A DNA stretch of 56,145 nt. Origin: Bacteroidetes bacterium GWE2_42_24 (GTDB lineage Bacteria > Bacteroidota > Bacteroidia > Bacteroidales > TTA-H9). Positions within the stretch are counted from its first letter, which is position 1. Every line of letters begins with the position of its first letter. The notes below the pieces were generated by a model. That model was given only the letters and a program-made list of their open reading frames with translations, did not search any database and was not told where the DNA came from. The stretch spans positions 1-56,145 of the forward strand of contig MEOA01000032.1 in NCBI GenBank assembly GCA_001768515.1. Reading direction: 5' to 3'. The translations under genes were made by a program, and so were the position numbers. This document shows, piece after piece, positions 8,463 through 17,340 of this stretch.

Positions 8463-10556
8463 ATGATTACGATTAAAAAAGATGGACAGCCATTCGACCT
8501 TGGTGATATAAAAATGACATTCAGGCTTCGCTCACCGCTTTGGAATGACATCCCCTCACATACATTCAGCTTTGACATTGATGCTACCGACCGAAACTTA
8601 AGACTAACCGGGTACCTGCATCGTCCTTCATCAAACCTTGACGGCAAAACAGATATTCCGGTACAATGCTCCATTCACGGGTGGATAATGGGGGCCACGT
8701 TACGTGTGGAATTAGCAACAGAGAAAACAATCCGTTGCCATTTGGCAATCGACAACGGACAAATGAATGTGGGATGGGGGGATCAATACCTGAATGAGAT
8801 GGATTTTCCAACCATCGCCCGAAATGGCGGAGTTAGTATGATAATGCTTTACAACAAAGACAAATCCTCCGACCAGGTGGCTTGCCAGTTTCCACCAATA
8901 AGAATCCCTGAATTTTTCGGGAGTATGGAATCAGACGACGCATTGACTTATACCGGTTGGGTAAACTATTATGATCCGGAAACAGGGCAATACAAGTTTC
9001 CTACTGTTGATTTCAACAATGGATCTATCAGGGTACCCACTGTATCGGTACCACAGTTTTATCTCAGGTGGATAATTCGTCAAATTGTGGAGTTAAACGG
9101 GATGAAATTAGATCCGCGGTTCATGAGCACGGGGGTACTAAAAGAGATGCTGGTGTTTAACAACCGGTGTTGTGAAGAGAAGCGCCGACGTGATTATTTT
9201 AGGGCAACAAAAACGGCGCAACAGACATATTCCAACCGATCGGTATTGATCTTTAATGATGAAACAACGCCACCCAATGCCGACGACAATAACAGCTACA
9301 ACCCTGTCACCGGACAGATTACTATTCGAAATTCCGGGGTACATGAGATTGCTATCGGAATTAATGCTACAGCATTGGATGGAAAACGTTACGCTATTAT
9401 TGACGGGTACTCGTATCTTCTTAACGAAGGATTTACCTTAATTAATCATACTCATTATTATGGGACAAATCAGATTGGCCACACTTTTTATTGTGAAATA
9501 TACTGCTATTATACAGATGGCGAAGTTGAATATCCAGTCCCGATAACCGTTCTTGCGAATTCATACATGGCTGGACGTAATTCATCATTGAGTGACCTAC
9601 CAGGACTTTATTCTGATGGCTTCATTGACTCTAAATTTCACATGCCACATGTTAAAGTAAAGGATTTTCTGAAATGGTTATTGGATGGATTTGGGATGGC
9701 AACTATATTTGATGCTGCGGCAAACCAGGTAAAGTTTGTAGTGCTTGATGAAGTACTTAGGAAACCTGCCAGCCGACAGCTGGGCAACCTGGATGAGGGA
9801 ACCGAGTACTCTCCGGCCCTTATAAACGGGATGAATTACGAGTTTGACATATCTTCCGATGATGCACCTGTGGTTGATCAGGTCTCCGGGCTTGAGTTCC
9901 TTGGTAACTTTGCAACTACTTACGAGCTTCCAATGCCGGAAAACTCCAGCTACTATGCCTATGTATATACAATAGGCAAATTCTACGTATATGAATGGAA
10001 CGATACATCTGCCAGGTATGAATGGCAGCCAAAAACAGACTATATCAAACCCTTGACTACAGGTTTAGGAGAAATGGAAGTAAAGCCCGCATGGCATCCA
10101 CCGGTAAATTTTTATGAAGGAGATATTTTTGGAACCACACCGTGGATCGGGTGTTCAGGTAGCTCACCATACTTTAGGGTAGGAATCAACAGTACTCCTT
10201 TTCTACTTATGATGTACCATGGCTTGCAACCCGGGATGCTGAGAGTTGACGATATAGTACAGCCTTTCCCGTATGCATCTGGATTAAGGTTCAATGCAAT
10301 AGGCGAAGAGATTATAACGCTGGAATTATCGTGGGAAGGAATTAGAGAAAAATTTCTTAAAACAGTGGAAGATTTTTATCAGAAACGCTGGATGCTCGAA
10401 GGCAAAAGAGAAGTAGATGCTGCATGGCTCAGGCAACTATCATGGGAGGAATCGTACCTTCATAAAGGTAGGGAGTATCTTCTGGATACTGTTGAGTTTA
10501 CCGCCACGCACCTTGGATTTACCTCTGCCAAGATTACAGCCTGGCGAAAACCCTAA
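8463..10556 (+). CDS. Phage tail protein, baseplate hub or tail-associated candidate
   Basis: About 697 residues from ATG 8463. A TTG at 8457 overlapping the previous stop is an alternative start. The N-terminus (MITIKKDGQPFDLGDIKMTF, then LRSPLWNDIPSHTFSFDI) resembles the first beta domain of tail-associated hub proteins, and the order tape measure, distal tail, hub fits. No peptidase or lysozyme motif is visible. The C-terminal 150 residues hold a helical, Trp-rich segment (WEGIREKFLKTVEDFYQKRWM) that may be the tip connection for the fibre genes. The function is inferred from synteny; sequence alone gives only a virion-like composition. Confidence 0.6.
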   Translation: MITIKKDGQPFDLGDIKMTFRLRSPLWNDIPSHTFSFDIDATDRNLRLTGYLHRPSSNLDGKTDIPVQCSIHGWIMGATLRVELATEKTIRCHLAIDNGQMNVGWGDQYLNEMDFPTIARNGGVSMIMLYNKDKSSDQVACQFPPIRIPEFFGSMESDDALTYTGWVNYYDPETGQYKFPTVDFNNGSIRVPTVSVPQFYLRWIIRQIVELNGMKLDPRFMSTGVLKEMLVFNNRCCEEKRRRDYFRATKTAQQTYSNRSVLIFNDETTPPNADDNNSYNPVTGQITIRNSGVHEIAIGINATALDGKRYAIIDGYSYLLNEGFTLINHTHYYGTNQIGHTFYCEIYCYYTDGEVEYPVPITVLANSYMAGRNSSLSDLPGLYSDGFIDSKFHMPHVKVKDFLKWLLDGFGMATIFDAAANQVKFVVLDEVLRKPASRQLGNLDEGTEYSPALINGMNYEFDISSDDAPVVDQVSGLEFLGNFATTYELPMPENSSYYAYVYTIGKFYVYEWNDTSARYEWQPKTDYIKPLTTGLGEMEVKPAWHPPVNFYEGDIFGTTPWIGCSGSSPYFRVGINSTPFLLMMYHGLQPGMLRVDDIVQPFPYASGLRFNAIGEEIITLELSWEGIREKFLKTVEDFYQKRWMLEGKREVDAAWLRQLSWEESYLHKGREYLLDTVEFTATHLGFTSAKITAWRKP

Positions 10557-10618
10557 ACTGTCCTTTGAACCAGAGGTCTTTGAATTTATGTTTGCGGAAA
10601 TTTAAAATCTAAAAGCTT

Positions 10619-10873
10619 ATGTTCCCACAATCAGCAACTCCAGGCGAGGAGCCAGCCAAAACAAGGATCAAGAATAATCCTGATGGCTCAGCGGTGATTT
10701 ATCATGGATTTCCAGCCATGAATAATCCTACAACCAGCGAGCCGGCATGGGCTATCCGTCAAACAAAAGTCTCTCCAGATGGTACCGAGATTGACCAGGC
10801 ATGGGCAAATGGCAACCGGGACAAAACATGCGTTTTTGACCAGAGAGAAAGCTACAAATACAAAACAATCTGA
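10619..10873 (+). CDS. Small phage tail-region protein
   Basis: An 84-residue soluble protein between the hub-like gene and the fibre genes. The central part (EPAWAIRQTKVSPDGTEIDQ...) followed by a short aromatic end (FDQRESYKYK) matches the general form of small proteins found beside tail-fibre genes in Bacteroidota prophages: a predicted compact beta fold with a W-x-I core. No catalytic motif is visible. It could be a fibre adaptor or a minor baseplate part; this is inference from position. Confidence 0.55.
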   Translation: MFPQSATPGEEPAKTRIKNNPDGSAVIYHGFPAMNNPTTSEPAWAIRQTKVSPDGTEIDQAWANGNRDKTCVFDQRESYKYKTI

Positions 10874-10903
10874 TCAGATTTAAACAATTAAAATGTAGGT
10901 GTT

Positions 10904-11728
10904 ATGGCAAAAACAAGTGTAAATACCGATTTTCTCACCGGGAAACAAGTAATGCATCGTCATCTTGGTGGTGATATTCCGGATATCTCAGACTACATTG
11001 GCCAACCACTCGGAGTATTCTTGATAGAATACCCAGCAAATCCAACTAAAGGCAGATATGACTTTGCAGGTATTAATGAAACTGTTATTTCCGGGACAAC
11101 ATATTATGAAGGTGATTCGGCGTTTTACGATGGGATTTCAACCTGGACACGCGTACCCAAAGGACAAGGGCCACAAGGCGAACCGGGGTCTGCTGGTGCT
11201 GACGGTGCTCAAGGGCCACAAGGCGAAGCGGGGCCAGCTGGTGTCAACGGAGCTCAAGGGCCACAAGGCGAACAGGGGCCAGCTGGTGCTGACGGTGCTC
11301 AAGGTCCACTGGGTGAGCAGGGACCTGCCGGTGTTGACGGTGCTCAAGGTCCACAGGGTGAACAGGGACCTGCCGGTGTTGTCCCTATAGCATCTAAAAG
11401 AGCCACTTCATTCAATGGCTCTGTTTCCATTAACTGTGAAACCGATTATATTCTTGAAGACCCGCAATATAAAACCGGAACACTGACAACAGGAAACAAA
11501 CTTATAGGATTATTAAACCCTGTACTAAACAAAACAATCACTTGCCTTATTCCAAAACTTTTATCTACCACTGTGATTGTGTTACCTGTTACTGTTGATC
11601 TACTGTTAGGTAATTTTAGTACAACAAAACCGAACATCTTAATGATTCACTGTATTTCAACAGATGAAAGCTCTTACATGTACTTAGCTACAATAAGTCA
11701 ATCAAACTGGGAGGATCCTGCATTATGA
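10904..11728 (+). CDS. Collagen-like phage tail fibre protein
   Basis: A 274-residue protein. Residues 1-85 form an attachment domain ([20 protein letters not shown] onward, with a short G-I-S-T-W strand). Residues about 87-160 are a continuous Gly-X-Y run made of five near-copies of a 15-residue unit ([15 protein letters not shown] and variants), which would give a rod-like triple helix. Residues 165-274 form a beta-rich tip. Collagen-like rods of this kind are known in phage tail fibres. The stop overlaps the start of the next gene by 4 bp (ATGA), so the two are coupled and probably assemble together. The repeats could change in number by slippage or recombination. Confidence 0.85.
   Translation: MAKTSVNTDFLTGKQVMHRHLGGDIPDISDYIGQPLGVFLIEYPANPTKGRYDFAGINETVISGTTYYEGDSAFYDGISTWTRVPKGQGPQGEPGSAGADGAQGPQGEAGPAGVNGAQGPQGEQGPAGADGAQGPLGEQGPAGVDGAQGPQGEQGPAGVVPIASKRATSFNGSVSINCETDYILEDPQYKTGTLTTGNKLIGLLNPVLNKTITCLIPKLLSTTVIVLPVTVDLLLGNFSTTKPNILMIHCISTDESSYMYLATISQSNWEDPAL
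11162..11383 (+). repeat. 45-bp tandem repeat encoding Gly-X-Y collagen units
   Basis: Five units (the first lacks one codon) each encode about 15 residues. Units 2-5 start near 11204, 11249, 11294 and 11339. The units differ by point changes, some of them synonymous, so the array is not a recent pure expansion. Confidence 0.9.
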
Positions 11729-13767
11729 GATATCCTGCACTGCCATTTTTCATGACTACAATCGGGAAGAGATTTTCTAACCCAAATGCCATGTATGTTG
11801 AATTGACTTTTCCGTCAGCTCCGGTAATTGAACTCCAGAAGGCAGATCTGCTTTATGACAAAAAACTGGCCATATCAATGAGGTTCGATGATGGATATCG
11901 TAGTCCGTTCACCAACAGTGTTGCGCTTTTTTTAGGTGGGGAAAATCATCGTGATGAAGAACTGAATGTTCATGAAGGTTTTTACTACACAGATGGTTGT
12001 GGTAATAATATTCCGTATGTTGCTGACTTTGCTGCAATCATTGCGGTTATAGAAGGTAGTGGTGCCGGAACTGAATACCTAAGCTGGGACGATTGCCGCC
12101 AGGCCCGGGATTATGGCTATGGCGTATTACCTCACGAAGCAAACATAAGCATTGATCTGACAGACGAATCTCCCTATGCCGACTGGTTAGCTGATATGGC
12201 TGAAAGTATGCTATACTACTTTAATGAACTAGGTTTTAAGCCGATCGTCGCTACAGCAAGTACCGGTGACTTGAGGTGGTCGTCAATTCTTGATTCAGGA
12301 GTTTATAAATCACCCTATTTCGATAATGGGCTATTGTTTATGGAGGCAGATGCCAACCCGCATATCTGTGCCGGCGTAGGTTACGCAAATGACAGGATGT
12401 ATGGTTTAGACCTGAAAAGTATCACTCGGGAAAGCTTTGGACATGGACAGCCTTATCCAATGTTCTACCATTCAAAAAGGATATTGCGAGTTGATTCTTT
12501 GCCAGCAGTTGGTGAACTTTACTGTGTTTACATTCTTCCGGATGATACAATGCATCGTTGGAATGGAACTAGTTATGATATCACTACAGAAAGTTTAGCA
12601 GGCGGAGCTTCATTAGAACAAATAAAGACTGCAGCAATTAATTGTATTAACGCTTCAGGCGCAAGGGCATTTACTTTATTCACTCACAGGTTGACTTATG
12701 ATCCAGCCGAGAATGATAATGGAGGTAATTATCTCCCATATTACAAGTCAGAGATATTGCAATGGCTCGACACAAACTACGGCAAGAATGGTTCTGATCA
12801 GTTGTTATTCGCCTCGGCAAATACAGTCGCTGAATACGTTTACTGCAGGGAGTTTTCTACGATCAACACCTATTACGAGGGCAACCGTATCATTTTGGAG
12901 ATCATCCCTCCCGACAACCCCAACATGTTGTTACGCAGACCTGCTTTAACATTGAAACTTAATAGTAATGTTGCCCCAGACTCAGTTAATATCTTCAACA
13001 TAGATCGTTTCAGTGAGAACGTTGTAGGTAACACACAGGGTATAATCAATGTTGAATGGAGTTCAGAATATTACAATACAGCGTTAAGGTATGTTGTGGC
13101 TCTTGAGGCTACCCCGACACAAATTCGAAAGGATGATGCTTTTTATTTTACATCATTTGTATCTGATCCCGCAAAAAAGAACGCGTTAATGCAACGTATC
13201 AATGCTGTAGAAATACCTCAGGACAGGACTTATCTGATCGACTTTGGATATGGAGGAACTGACGTGACACCACCGCCGTTTAACAACATCACAAATGTCA
13301 CAACCGCTACACAGAATGTAAACATCCTGGACATCGACGGGGTTGATAACGGAATACTGTGCTCAATCTACGCAGCATTTGCATCAATTTATGGTACCGG
13401 AATTTCTGGTAGCTATTATTTCCCTGTTACAGCCGTTATGGACTGCTTCTTATCTCAGAAATCGGTTGCCGGTATTGTCAAATTCTCGGGTCTCGATAAT
13501 TCGAAGATTTACAGATTCAGGGTCAACAATAACCGACAGTATCAAGATTACATAACGACATTCAGGTTGTATAACAGTTTAGACTCAGGAGCAATTGGCT
13601 ATGCTATCGAAACAGCCACCAGGGCTTCTAGTCCGGATGGATATGTTGATATTACCCCAATACAACCCATTGAGGGAGTTTTATACCTTAGTGTCCTCTC
13701 TGAAGACGCTTCTGCTAATGCGTATGGAGCTCTAAGCGCTTTGGAGATACTGGAGTATTCAGAATAA
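11725..13767 (+). CDS. Phage tail-tip protein with polysaccharide-deacetylase-like domain
   Basis: A 680-residue protein. Residues about 47-330 look like a NodB-type polysaccharide deacetylase fold: the strand [16 protein letters not shown] carries the first catalytic motif (S/T-F-D-D-G), with a His at [10 protein letters not shown] as a candidate metal ligand and a late [11 protein letters not shown] strand. The second motif (H-x3-H) is not clearly complete, so activity is uncertain. Residues 400-680 are beta-rich and probably bind carbohydrate or form the trimer. In this place, beside a collagen-like fibre, it most likely removes acetyl groups from host capsule or surface glycan during adsorption. 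It overlaps the previous gene by 4 bp and is the last gene of the tail module. Confidence 0.75.
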   Translation: MRYPALPFFMTTIGKRFSNPNAMYVELTFPSAPVIELQKADLLYDKKLAISMRFDDGYRSPFTNSVALFLGGENHRDEELNVHEGFYYTDGCGNNIPYVADFAAIIAVIEGSGAGTEYLSWDDCRQARDYGYGVLPHEANISIDLTDESPYADWLADMAESMLYYFNELGFKPIVATASTGDLRWSSILDSGVYKSPYFDNGLLFMEADANPHICAGVGYANDRMYGLDLKSITRESFGHGQPYPMFYHSKRILRVDSLPAVGELYCVYILPDDTMHRWNGTSYDITTESLAGGASLEQIKTAAINCINASGARAFTLFTHRLTYDPAENDNGGNYLPYYKSEILQWLDTNYGKNGSDQLLFASANTVAEYVYCREFSTINTYYEGNRIILEIIPPDNPNMLLRRPALTLKLNSNVAPDSVNIFNIDRFSENVVGNTQGIINVEWSSEYYNTALRYVVALEATPTQIRKDDAFYFTSFVSDPAKKNALMQRINAVEIPQDRTYLIDFGYGGTDVTPPPFNNITNVTTATQNVNILDIDGVDNGILCSIYAAFASIYGTGISGSYYFPVTAVMDCFLSQKSVAGIVKFSGLDNSKIYRFRVNNNRQYQDYITTFRLYNSLDSGAIGYAIETATRASSPDGYVDITPIQPIEGVLYLSVLSEDASANAYGALSALEILEYSE

Positions 13768-13946
13768 CTGATAAACAAAAAATACGACTTACAAAGGAAC
13801 AAGCTTCTCATTAATTTACATATTATTAGCCATTTTCAATTTGCTAATTACTCAGAAGCGGTAAAAATTTTTCGATCTGTGTACAACTGGTATTGGAAAT
13901 TTTTACATTTGTAACCTGACTACAGATAAACCAAAATCATTTTCGT

Positions 13947-14267
13947 GTGAAACAATATTTTTCCATAGTACCAGGGCAAAATTTGGGTGAACCACTAAAA
14001 GGAAGCAGTGTTGAACAGGGGATGAAAGGCGCAGGACACAATGAAGAGTCCGGGAAGCGAACTACATTACACACCTTACGACATAGTTTTGGCACCCACC
14101 TGCTTAAAAGCGGAACAGACCTGCGATATATTCGGGAACTACCTGGACATAGCAGTGTAAAAACCACGATGGTTTATACACACATCACACCAAAAGCTAA
14201 ACGAAAAATCGTAAGCCCGCTCGATAATCTTGTAAATCAACACAATAATAATTCAGCTCATCATTAA
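13947..14267 (+). pseudogene. Tyrosine recombinase, C-terminal fragment
   Basis: A 106-residue remnant that can be read from GTG 13947. It keeps the end of a lambda-type integrase catalytic domain: H-T-L-R-H-S-F, then LPGHSS, then the tyrosine in MVYTHITP, ending SPLDNL. The N-terminal SAM-like domain and the first catalytic Arg region, usually about 250 residues, are absent. The upstream 180 bp hold no matching frame. It is therefore unlikely to be active alone. Its position directly before the GTTAGC-bounded cassettes suggests it is what remains of the recombinase that built or moved them. An attachment to the phage module is the alternative. Confidence 0.75.
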
Positions 14268-14295
14268 AAGTGATATATTTATGATGATATATACT

Positions 14296-14339
14296 AGTTA
14301 GCGGCAAGGCTTGGGCGGCAGTGCTAACTTTGAAACATT
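14296..14339. repeat. GTTAGC/GCTAAC inverted repeat, cassette boundary (attC-like)
   Basis: AGTTAGC at 14296-14302 and GCTAACT at 14333-14339 face each other across 30 bp. The GTTAGCGG form recurs at 15987 (GTTAGCCA) and, altered, near 16979 (CTTAGCGG), each time just before a new gene. This is what cassette junctions of an integron-like array would give. The assignment is inferred. Confidence 0.45.
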
Positions 14340-14391
14340 TTGCAACAAAAGAACAGTGACAAAAATTAACTTAGCGACTTGATAATATAAA

Positions 14392-15297
14392 ATGAAAATA
14401 TATTTAGCGACAAATTACAAGACAGTTAATCCAGTCCGAGAAGCTATAGAATCAATCTCTGGACGGCTTAACCTGCAATTGTATCGGGCTGATTATCTAA
14501 ATATTGAGGAGCAAATCGTTCCTCAAATTATTGAGACAATTAAAAAATCTGACATTGTTATCGCTGATATTTCCAATGAGAATCCTAACATTTATTACGA
14601 GGTGGGAATTGCCCATTCGCTTGACAAGCCAGTTATCCTTGTGAGTCAAACAGACAACTTCAATCGGTTCTCACTTCTTTCGTATCGTTTTTACAAGTAT
14701 GACATTAACCCGACAGGAATACGAAATTTAGCTTTCCGCTTAGAGCAAATTCTATCAAGCCCAAATGAGATAGAGGAATTAAAACCTATTCAACCTACCA
14801 GACAGGTTCTGACTTTCAAAGAATTTTCGGGCAACATTCAACTGCAAAATATTTTGCAACTAAATGGAGCAAGACGAGGATATGAATTTGAACAATGGGT
14901 TTTTGAATTATTGCGTGACATCCCAAATTTAGAAGTTGAACACGGAGTAAAAAGAAAAGACGGTGAATACGATTTCATTGTTTGGAATTCCAATAGCGAT
15001 AAAGAACTTGAAAGTTTAGGTAATCCTATTCCAATTGAGGCAAAGGCAACAATAAAAATCGGCAATGACCTACTTTATTCCTTAGCAAGTAAAGCGAGCC
15101 TTCAAGGATTTAAATCTTTTGTTCTTATCACGACAGCAGAAATTTCATATAGCAACGAAAGGTTAATTCAAAGTTTAAAAACTAACACAGGAGTTTCTAT
15201 TCTAGTCATTGGATTTAATGAACTGCAAAACATCAATACGAGCAAAGATTTATACTGGGCAATTAAAAAATCATTCAGGGAATATTTCATTTCATAG
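14392..15297 (+). CDS. Deoxyribosyltransferase/TIR-like domain fused to PD-(D/E)xK nuclease
   Basis: A 301-residue two-domain protein. Residues 1-120 show a Rossmann-like fold of the nucleoside 2-deoxyribosyltransferase/TIR-like type: MKIYLAT start, SDIVIADIS strand (53-61), then NPNIYYEVGIAH (64-75) with Glu70 where such proteins hold their active-site acid, and PVILVSQ. Residues 155-285 look like a restriction-endonuclease fold: GYEFEQWV helix, EYDFIVW strand with Asp194, and IEAKA with Glu216-x-Lys218, the PD-(D/E)xK triad. The first domain may sense or cleave a nucleotide and the second cut nucleic acid. The stop overlaps the GTG of the next gene by 1 bp. A defence or toxin role is inferred from architecture and cassette context. 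Confidence 0.75.
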   Translation: MKIYLATNYKTVNPVREAIESISGRLNLQLYRADYLNIEEQIVPQIIETIKKSDIVIADISNENPNIYYEVGIAHSLDKPVILVSQTDNFNRFSLLSYRFYKYDINPTGIRNLAFRLEQILSSPNEIEELKPIQPTRQVLTFKEFSGNIQLQNILQLNGARRGYEFEQWVFELLRDIPNLEVEHGVKRKDGEYDFIVWNSNSDKELESLGNPIPIEAKATIKIGNDLLYSLASKASLQGFKSFVLITTAEISYSNERLIQSLKTNTGVSILVIGFNELQNINTSKDLYWAIKKSFREYFIS

Positions 15298-15830
15298 TGT
15301 TTGACTTACCTACATATCAAGCCTTGTTGGCTGCAGTTGATGCGGCAGTAACCCCAAACCAAAAAGGTGACAGGTTTGAGGAATTGTGCGAATATCTCTT
15401 GACAAAACTCACAGGCGTAAATATTGAAGCAAGAGACCCATTGATGGCTTCGGAGGAGCTTGACCTTGTTTTGTGGAATGCACAGACAGAAGAAGTTTTA
15501 AAACCATTTGACAATACAATTTTAGTTGAGTGCAAAAATTGGAGTTCTGCTGTCGGTGCTCCTGCATTTGACAGTTTCATTTCCAAAATGAGAAGAAGAA
15601 GTTTGAAGACAGGAATTTTTATAGCTGCGAATGGCGTGACAGGTGACTTTCTTAATGGCAACGGAAATGATGGAGCCATTGACATAATTAAGTCTTCACT
15701 TGCAGAAGGGATTAGAGTAATAATTATCAACAGAACTGACATGGATGCAATAGCAAATGTTGATGCGTTGAGGACACTAATTAAGAAAAGATATTGCGGC
15801 TTATTCATTCATCGTCCATTCAACAATTAA
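15297..15830 (+). CDS. Mrr-like PD-(D/E)xK nuclease
   Basis: A 177-residue protein read from GTG 15297, which overlaps the previous stop (TAG) by 1 bp, so translation is coupled. The fold is Mrr/restriction-endonuclease-like: KGDRFEELCEYLL helix with Glu28, ELDLVLW strand with Asp56, LVECKNW with Glu78 and Lys80, then a helix carrying a KMRRRSLKTGIFIAANG segment typical of Mrr_cat proteins. All three catalytic residues are present. It lacks a separate DNA-reading domain, so its partner may direct it. Both proteins of this pair carry a nuclease fold, which is unusual. The cassette boundary starts 33 bp after the stop. Confidence 0.78.
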   Translation: MFDLPTYQALLAAVDAAVTPNQKGDRFEELCEYLLTKLTGVNIEARDPLMASEELDLVLWNAQTEEVLKPFDNTILVECKNWSSAVGAPAFDSFISKMRRRSLKTGIFIAANGVTGDFLNGNGNDGAIDIIKSSLAEGIRVIIINRTDMDAIANVDALRTLIKKRYCGLFIHRPFNN

Positions 15831-15862
15831 TGAAAGCACTCACTCGGAACAGCAGCCCAGCC

Positions 15863-15992
15863 GCTAACAAAAACTATATGTCAATTGGGGTTTCGGTGCG
15901 GACAACAAAGTTCGCAGCCCGCAACAACGGCATCGGGGTTCGACAGAAAAGCAACCCGCAATCCCCAACTGCATATAGTTCCGTCCGTTAGC
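15863..15992. repeat. attC-like imperfect palindrome (130 bp)
   Basis: The left arm (GCTAAC, then ACTATATG and a TTGGGG block) pairs with the right arm (CCCCAACT, CATATAGTT, then GTTAGC) across a variable centre of about 70 bp. The arms differ by unpaired bases between the outer GCTAAC/GTTAGC boxes and the inner boxes, as in integron attC sites with R and L boxes and extrahelical bases. Its length is within the known attC range. It falls between two unrelated genes of the same strand. Confidence 0.6.
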
Positions 15993-16013
15993 CACAATTA
16001 AAACAAACAAAAT

Positions 16014-16892
16014 ATGAGATACTTTAAACTAAGTTGGATTCTACTTCTAACTATTTCATTATTTAGTTGTAATAATGAAAAAATGAAAAAAAATGCAGAA
16101 AGTCAAGTTTTGGAATTTTATTCTGCTGTTAGAGAAGGTAACGAAGAGAAAATGAAGGCTCTATATAAAGGCGCTACAAATCTGAGCAGTTATTACAAAT
16201 CTGACACAGCAACAATTAAAGAAATTATGATTGTTGAGAATAACAAGATTGAGATAAAAACGATTAATCAGTTCACTAATGGATATGGGAAAAAGTTTAA
16301 TCAGGAAATTGATTTTTATCTTAAACCCGATTCAGTAAATGAGCTTGACTATATTATTTATGATTCAAAAGGACTTTGTGGATATGATGATAATTCGACA
16401 TATTCTTTTGGAATGAAGACAGGTTGTATATCTAAAGGCGACAAAACAGACCAAGAAATTGCTAAGAAATTAAAGATTGCTGATGAATTACTGTTATTAA
16501 AAAGTCTTGATGTCTATTTAGATTTGAAGAAAAATGTAAATATTGTAAATTGGAGTTGGGAGTCTGGTTATGGCGGTTCAGCAAGTGGAAAAGGAATCGT
16601 AAAAAATGCTTCAACTTTTAATTTGCCTGATTTGAAGTATAAAATTACCTACAAAGATTATTATGGTAACGAGATAACAACAGATGATGGAAGTGTTACC
16701 TATGATAAGTTTTATGCAGGTGAATCAAAATCATTTACATTTTATACAAGTTATGTTGGGGATGCTTCAAAAGCAAGTATAGAATTGGTTTTTGATGATA
16801 AAATGATAATGGATTATGTTGCCAGTAAGGATTATACGGGCAAAGAATATCAAGAATACATAGCAACCAGGGATTCGACAAAGAAAAATTAA
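16014..16892 (+). CDS. Lipoprotein of unknown function (cassette gene)
   Basis: A 292-residue protein with a lipoprotein signal: hydrophobic residues 5-18 and an LFSC lipobox with Cys19. Residues 25-60 (ESQVLEFYSAVREGNEEKMKALY) form a helical NTF2/SnoaL-like start, the usual form of proteins that carry a small cone-shaped domain at the envelope. Residues about 165-260 look like an Ig-like beta fold (NIVNWSWESGYGGSASGKGIVKN..., KYKITYKDYYG). No catalytic residues stand out. The gene is low in GC and is the only gene of its apparent cassette, 22 bp after the GTTAGC junction. The partner or ligand is unknown. Confidence 0.7.
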   Translation: MRYFKLSWILLLTISLFSCNNEKMKKNAESQVLEFYSAVREGNEEKMKALYKGATNLSSYYKSDTATIKEIMIVENNKIEIKTINQFTNGYGKKFNQEIDFYLKPDSVNELDYIIYDSKGLCGYDDNSTYSFGMKTGCISKGDKTDQEIAKKLKIADELLLLKSLDVYLDLKKNVNIVNWSWESGYGGSASGKGIVKNASTFNLPDLKYKITYKDYYGNEITTDDGSVTYDKFYAGESKSFTFYTSYVGDASKASIELVFDDKMIMDYVASKDYTGKEYQEYIATRDSTKKN

Positions 16893-16990
16893 CTGTGGCT
16901 TATAAATAGGACTCTGAGTGGTCTGCAAGACCCAGCGAAGAGTACAGGTTGAACTACATCCCATAATAGGCTATGTACTTAGCGGCAGTT
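16890..16990. repeat. Possible degenerate third attC-like site
   Basis: TTAACTGTGGCTTAT after the lipoprotein gene can be paired loosely with ATAGGCTATGTACTTAGCGG near 16967-16986. The outer box is CTTAGCGG rather than GTTAGCGG and the arms match poorly. If real, it closes the second cassette. Confidence 0.25.
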
Positions 16991-17092
16991 ATTGGAATAA
17001 TTCAGAGAAAAATCGGCTGTTGTGGTTGAAGGTATTACTGAACTTAAGGTAACTAAAGCTATCTGATTCTGATGGAATAGAGTAATAAATGA

Positions 17093-17278
17093 ATATATGA
17101 GAAACCACGCTACTTCCGTAACTACAATTACATCGACCTGCCACATGAGAAGAGCATCGAACCAGGAAGTCTCTGGAAAGAAACCGACGGCATGATGATC
17201 CTGGTTGATGATGACGATTTTGTTTGCATCAGTACTTACAATGTTGTTGACTTTAAAGAAGTTGATATTTTGGAATGA
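17093..17278 (+). pseudogene. Gene remnant, 61 codons without a start
   Basis: The frame is open from 17093 to the TGA at 17276 and reads as a well-behaved acidic protein (YFRNYNYIDLPHEKSIEPGS, then ETDGMMILVDDDDF and YNVVDFKEVDILE). No ATG, GTG or TTG precedes this segment in frame, and a stop lies just before it. It is likely the 3' end of a gene lost when the island formed. An intrinsic terminator follows at 17312. I cannot name a family. Confidence 0.4.
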
Positions 17279-17311
17279 AGACACAGGCAACTTAAGAAAG
17301 GATGCAAATAC

Positions 17312-17340
17312 CAGGGCCCCTCTTTTTCGGGGGGCTTTTT
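17312..17340 (+). terminator. Rho-independent terminator
   Basis: GGCCCC and GGGGGC arms around a TCTTTTTC loop are followed by TTTTTTATT. It serves the remnant reading in from the left and faces the end of the integrase gene. Confidence 0.7.

Noticed and set aside
11138..11347. Minus-strand and shifted frames over the collagen-like repeat
   Set aside because: They are products of the tandem repeat and overlap the clear Gly-X-Y gene.
15794..15991. A 65-codon frame across the attC-like palindrome
   Set aside because: It overlaps the nuclease gene end and consists of palindrome sequence; composition is not protein-like.
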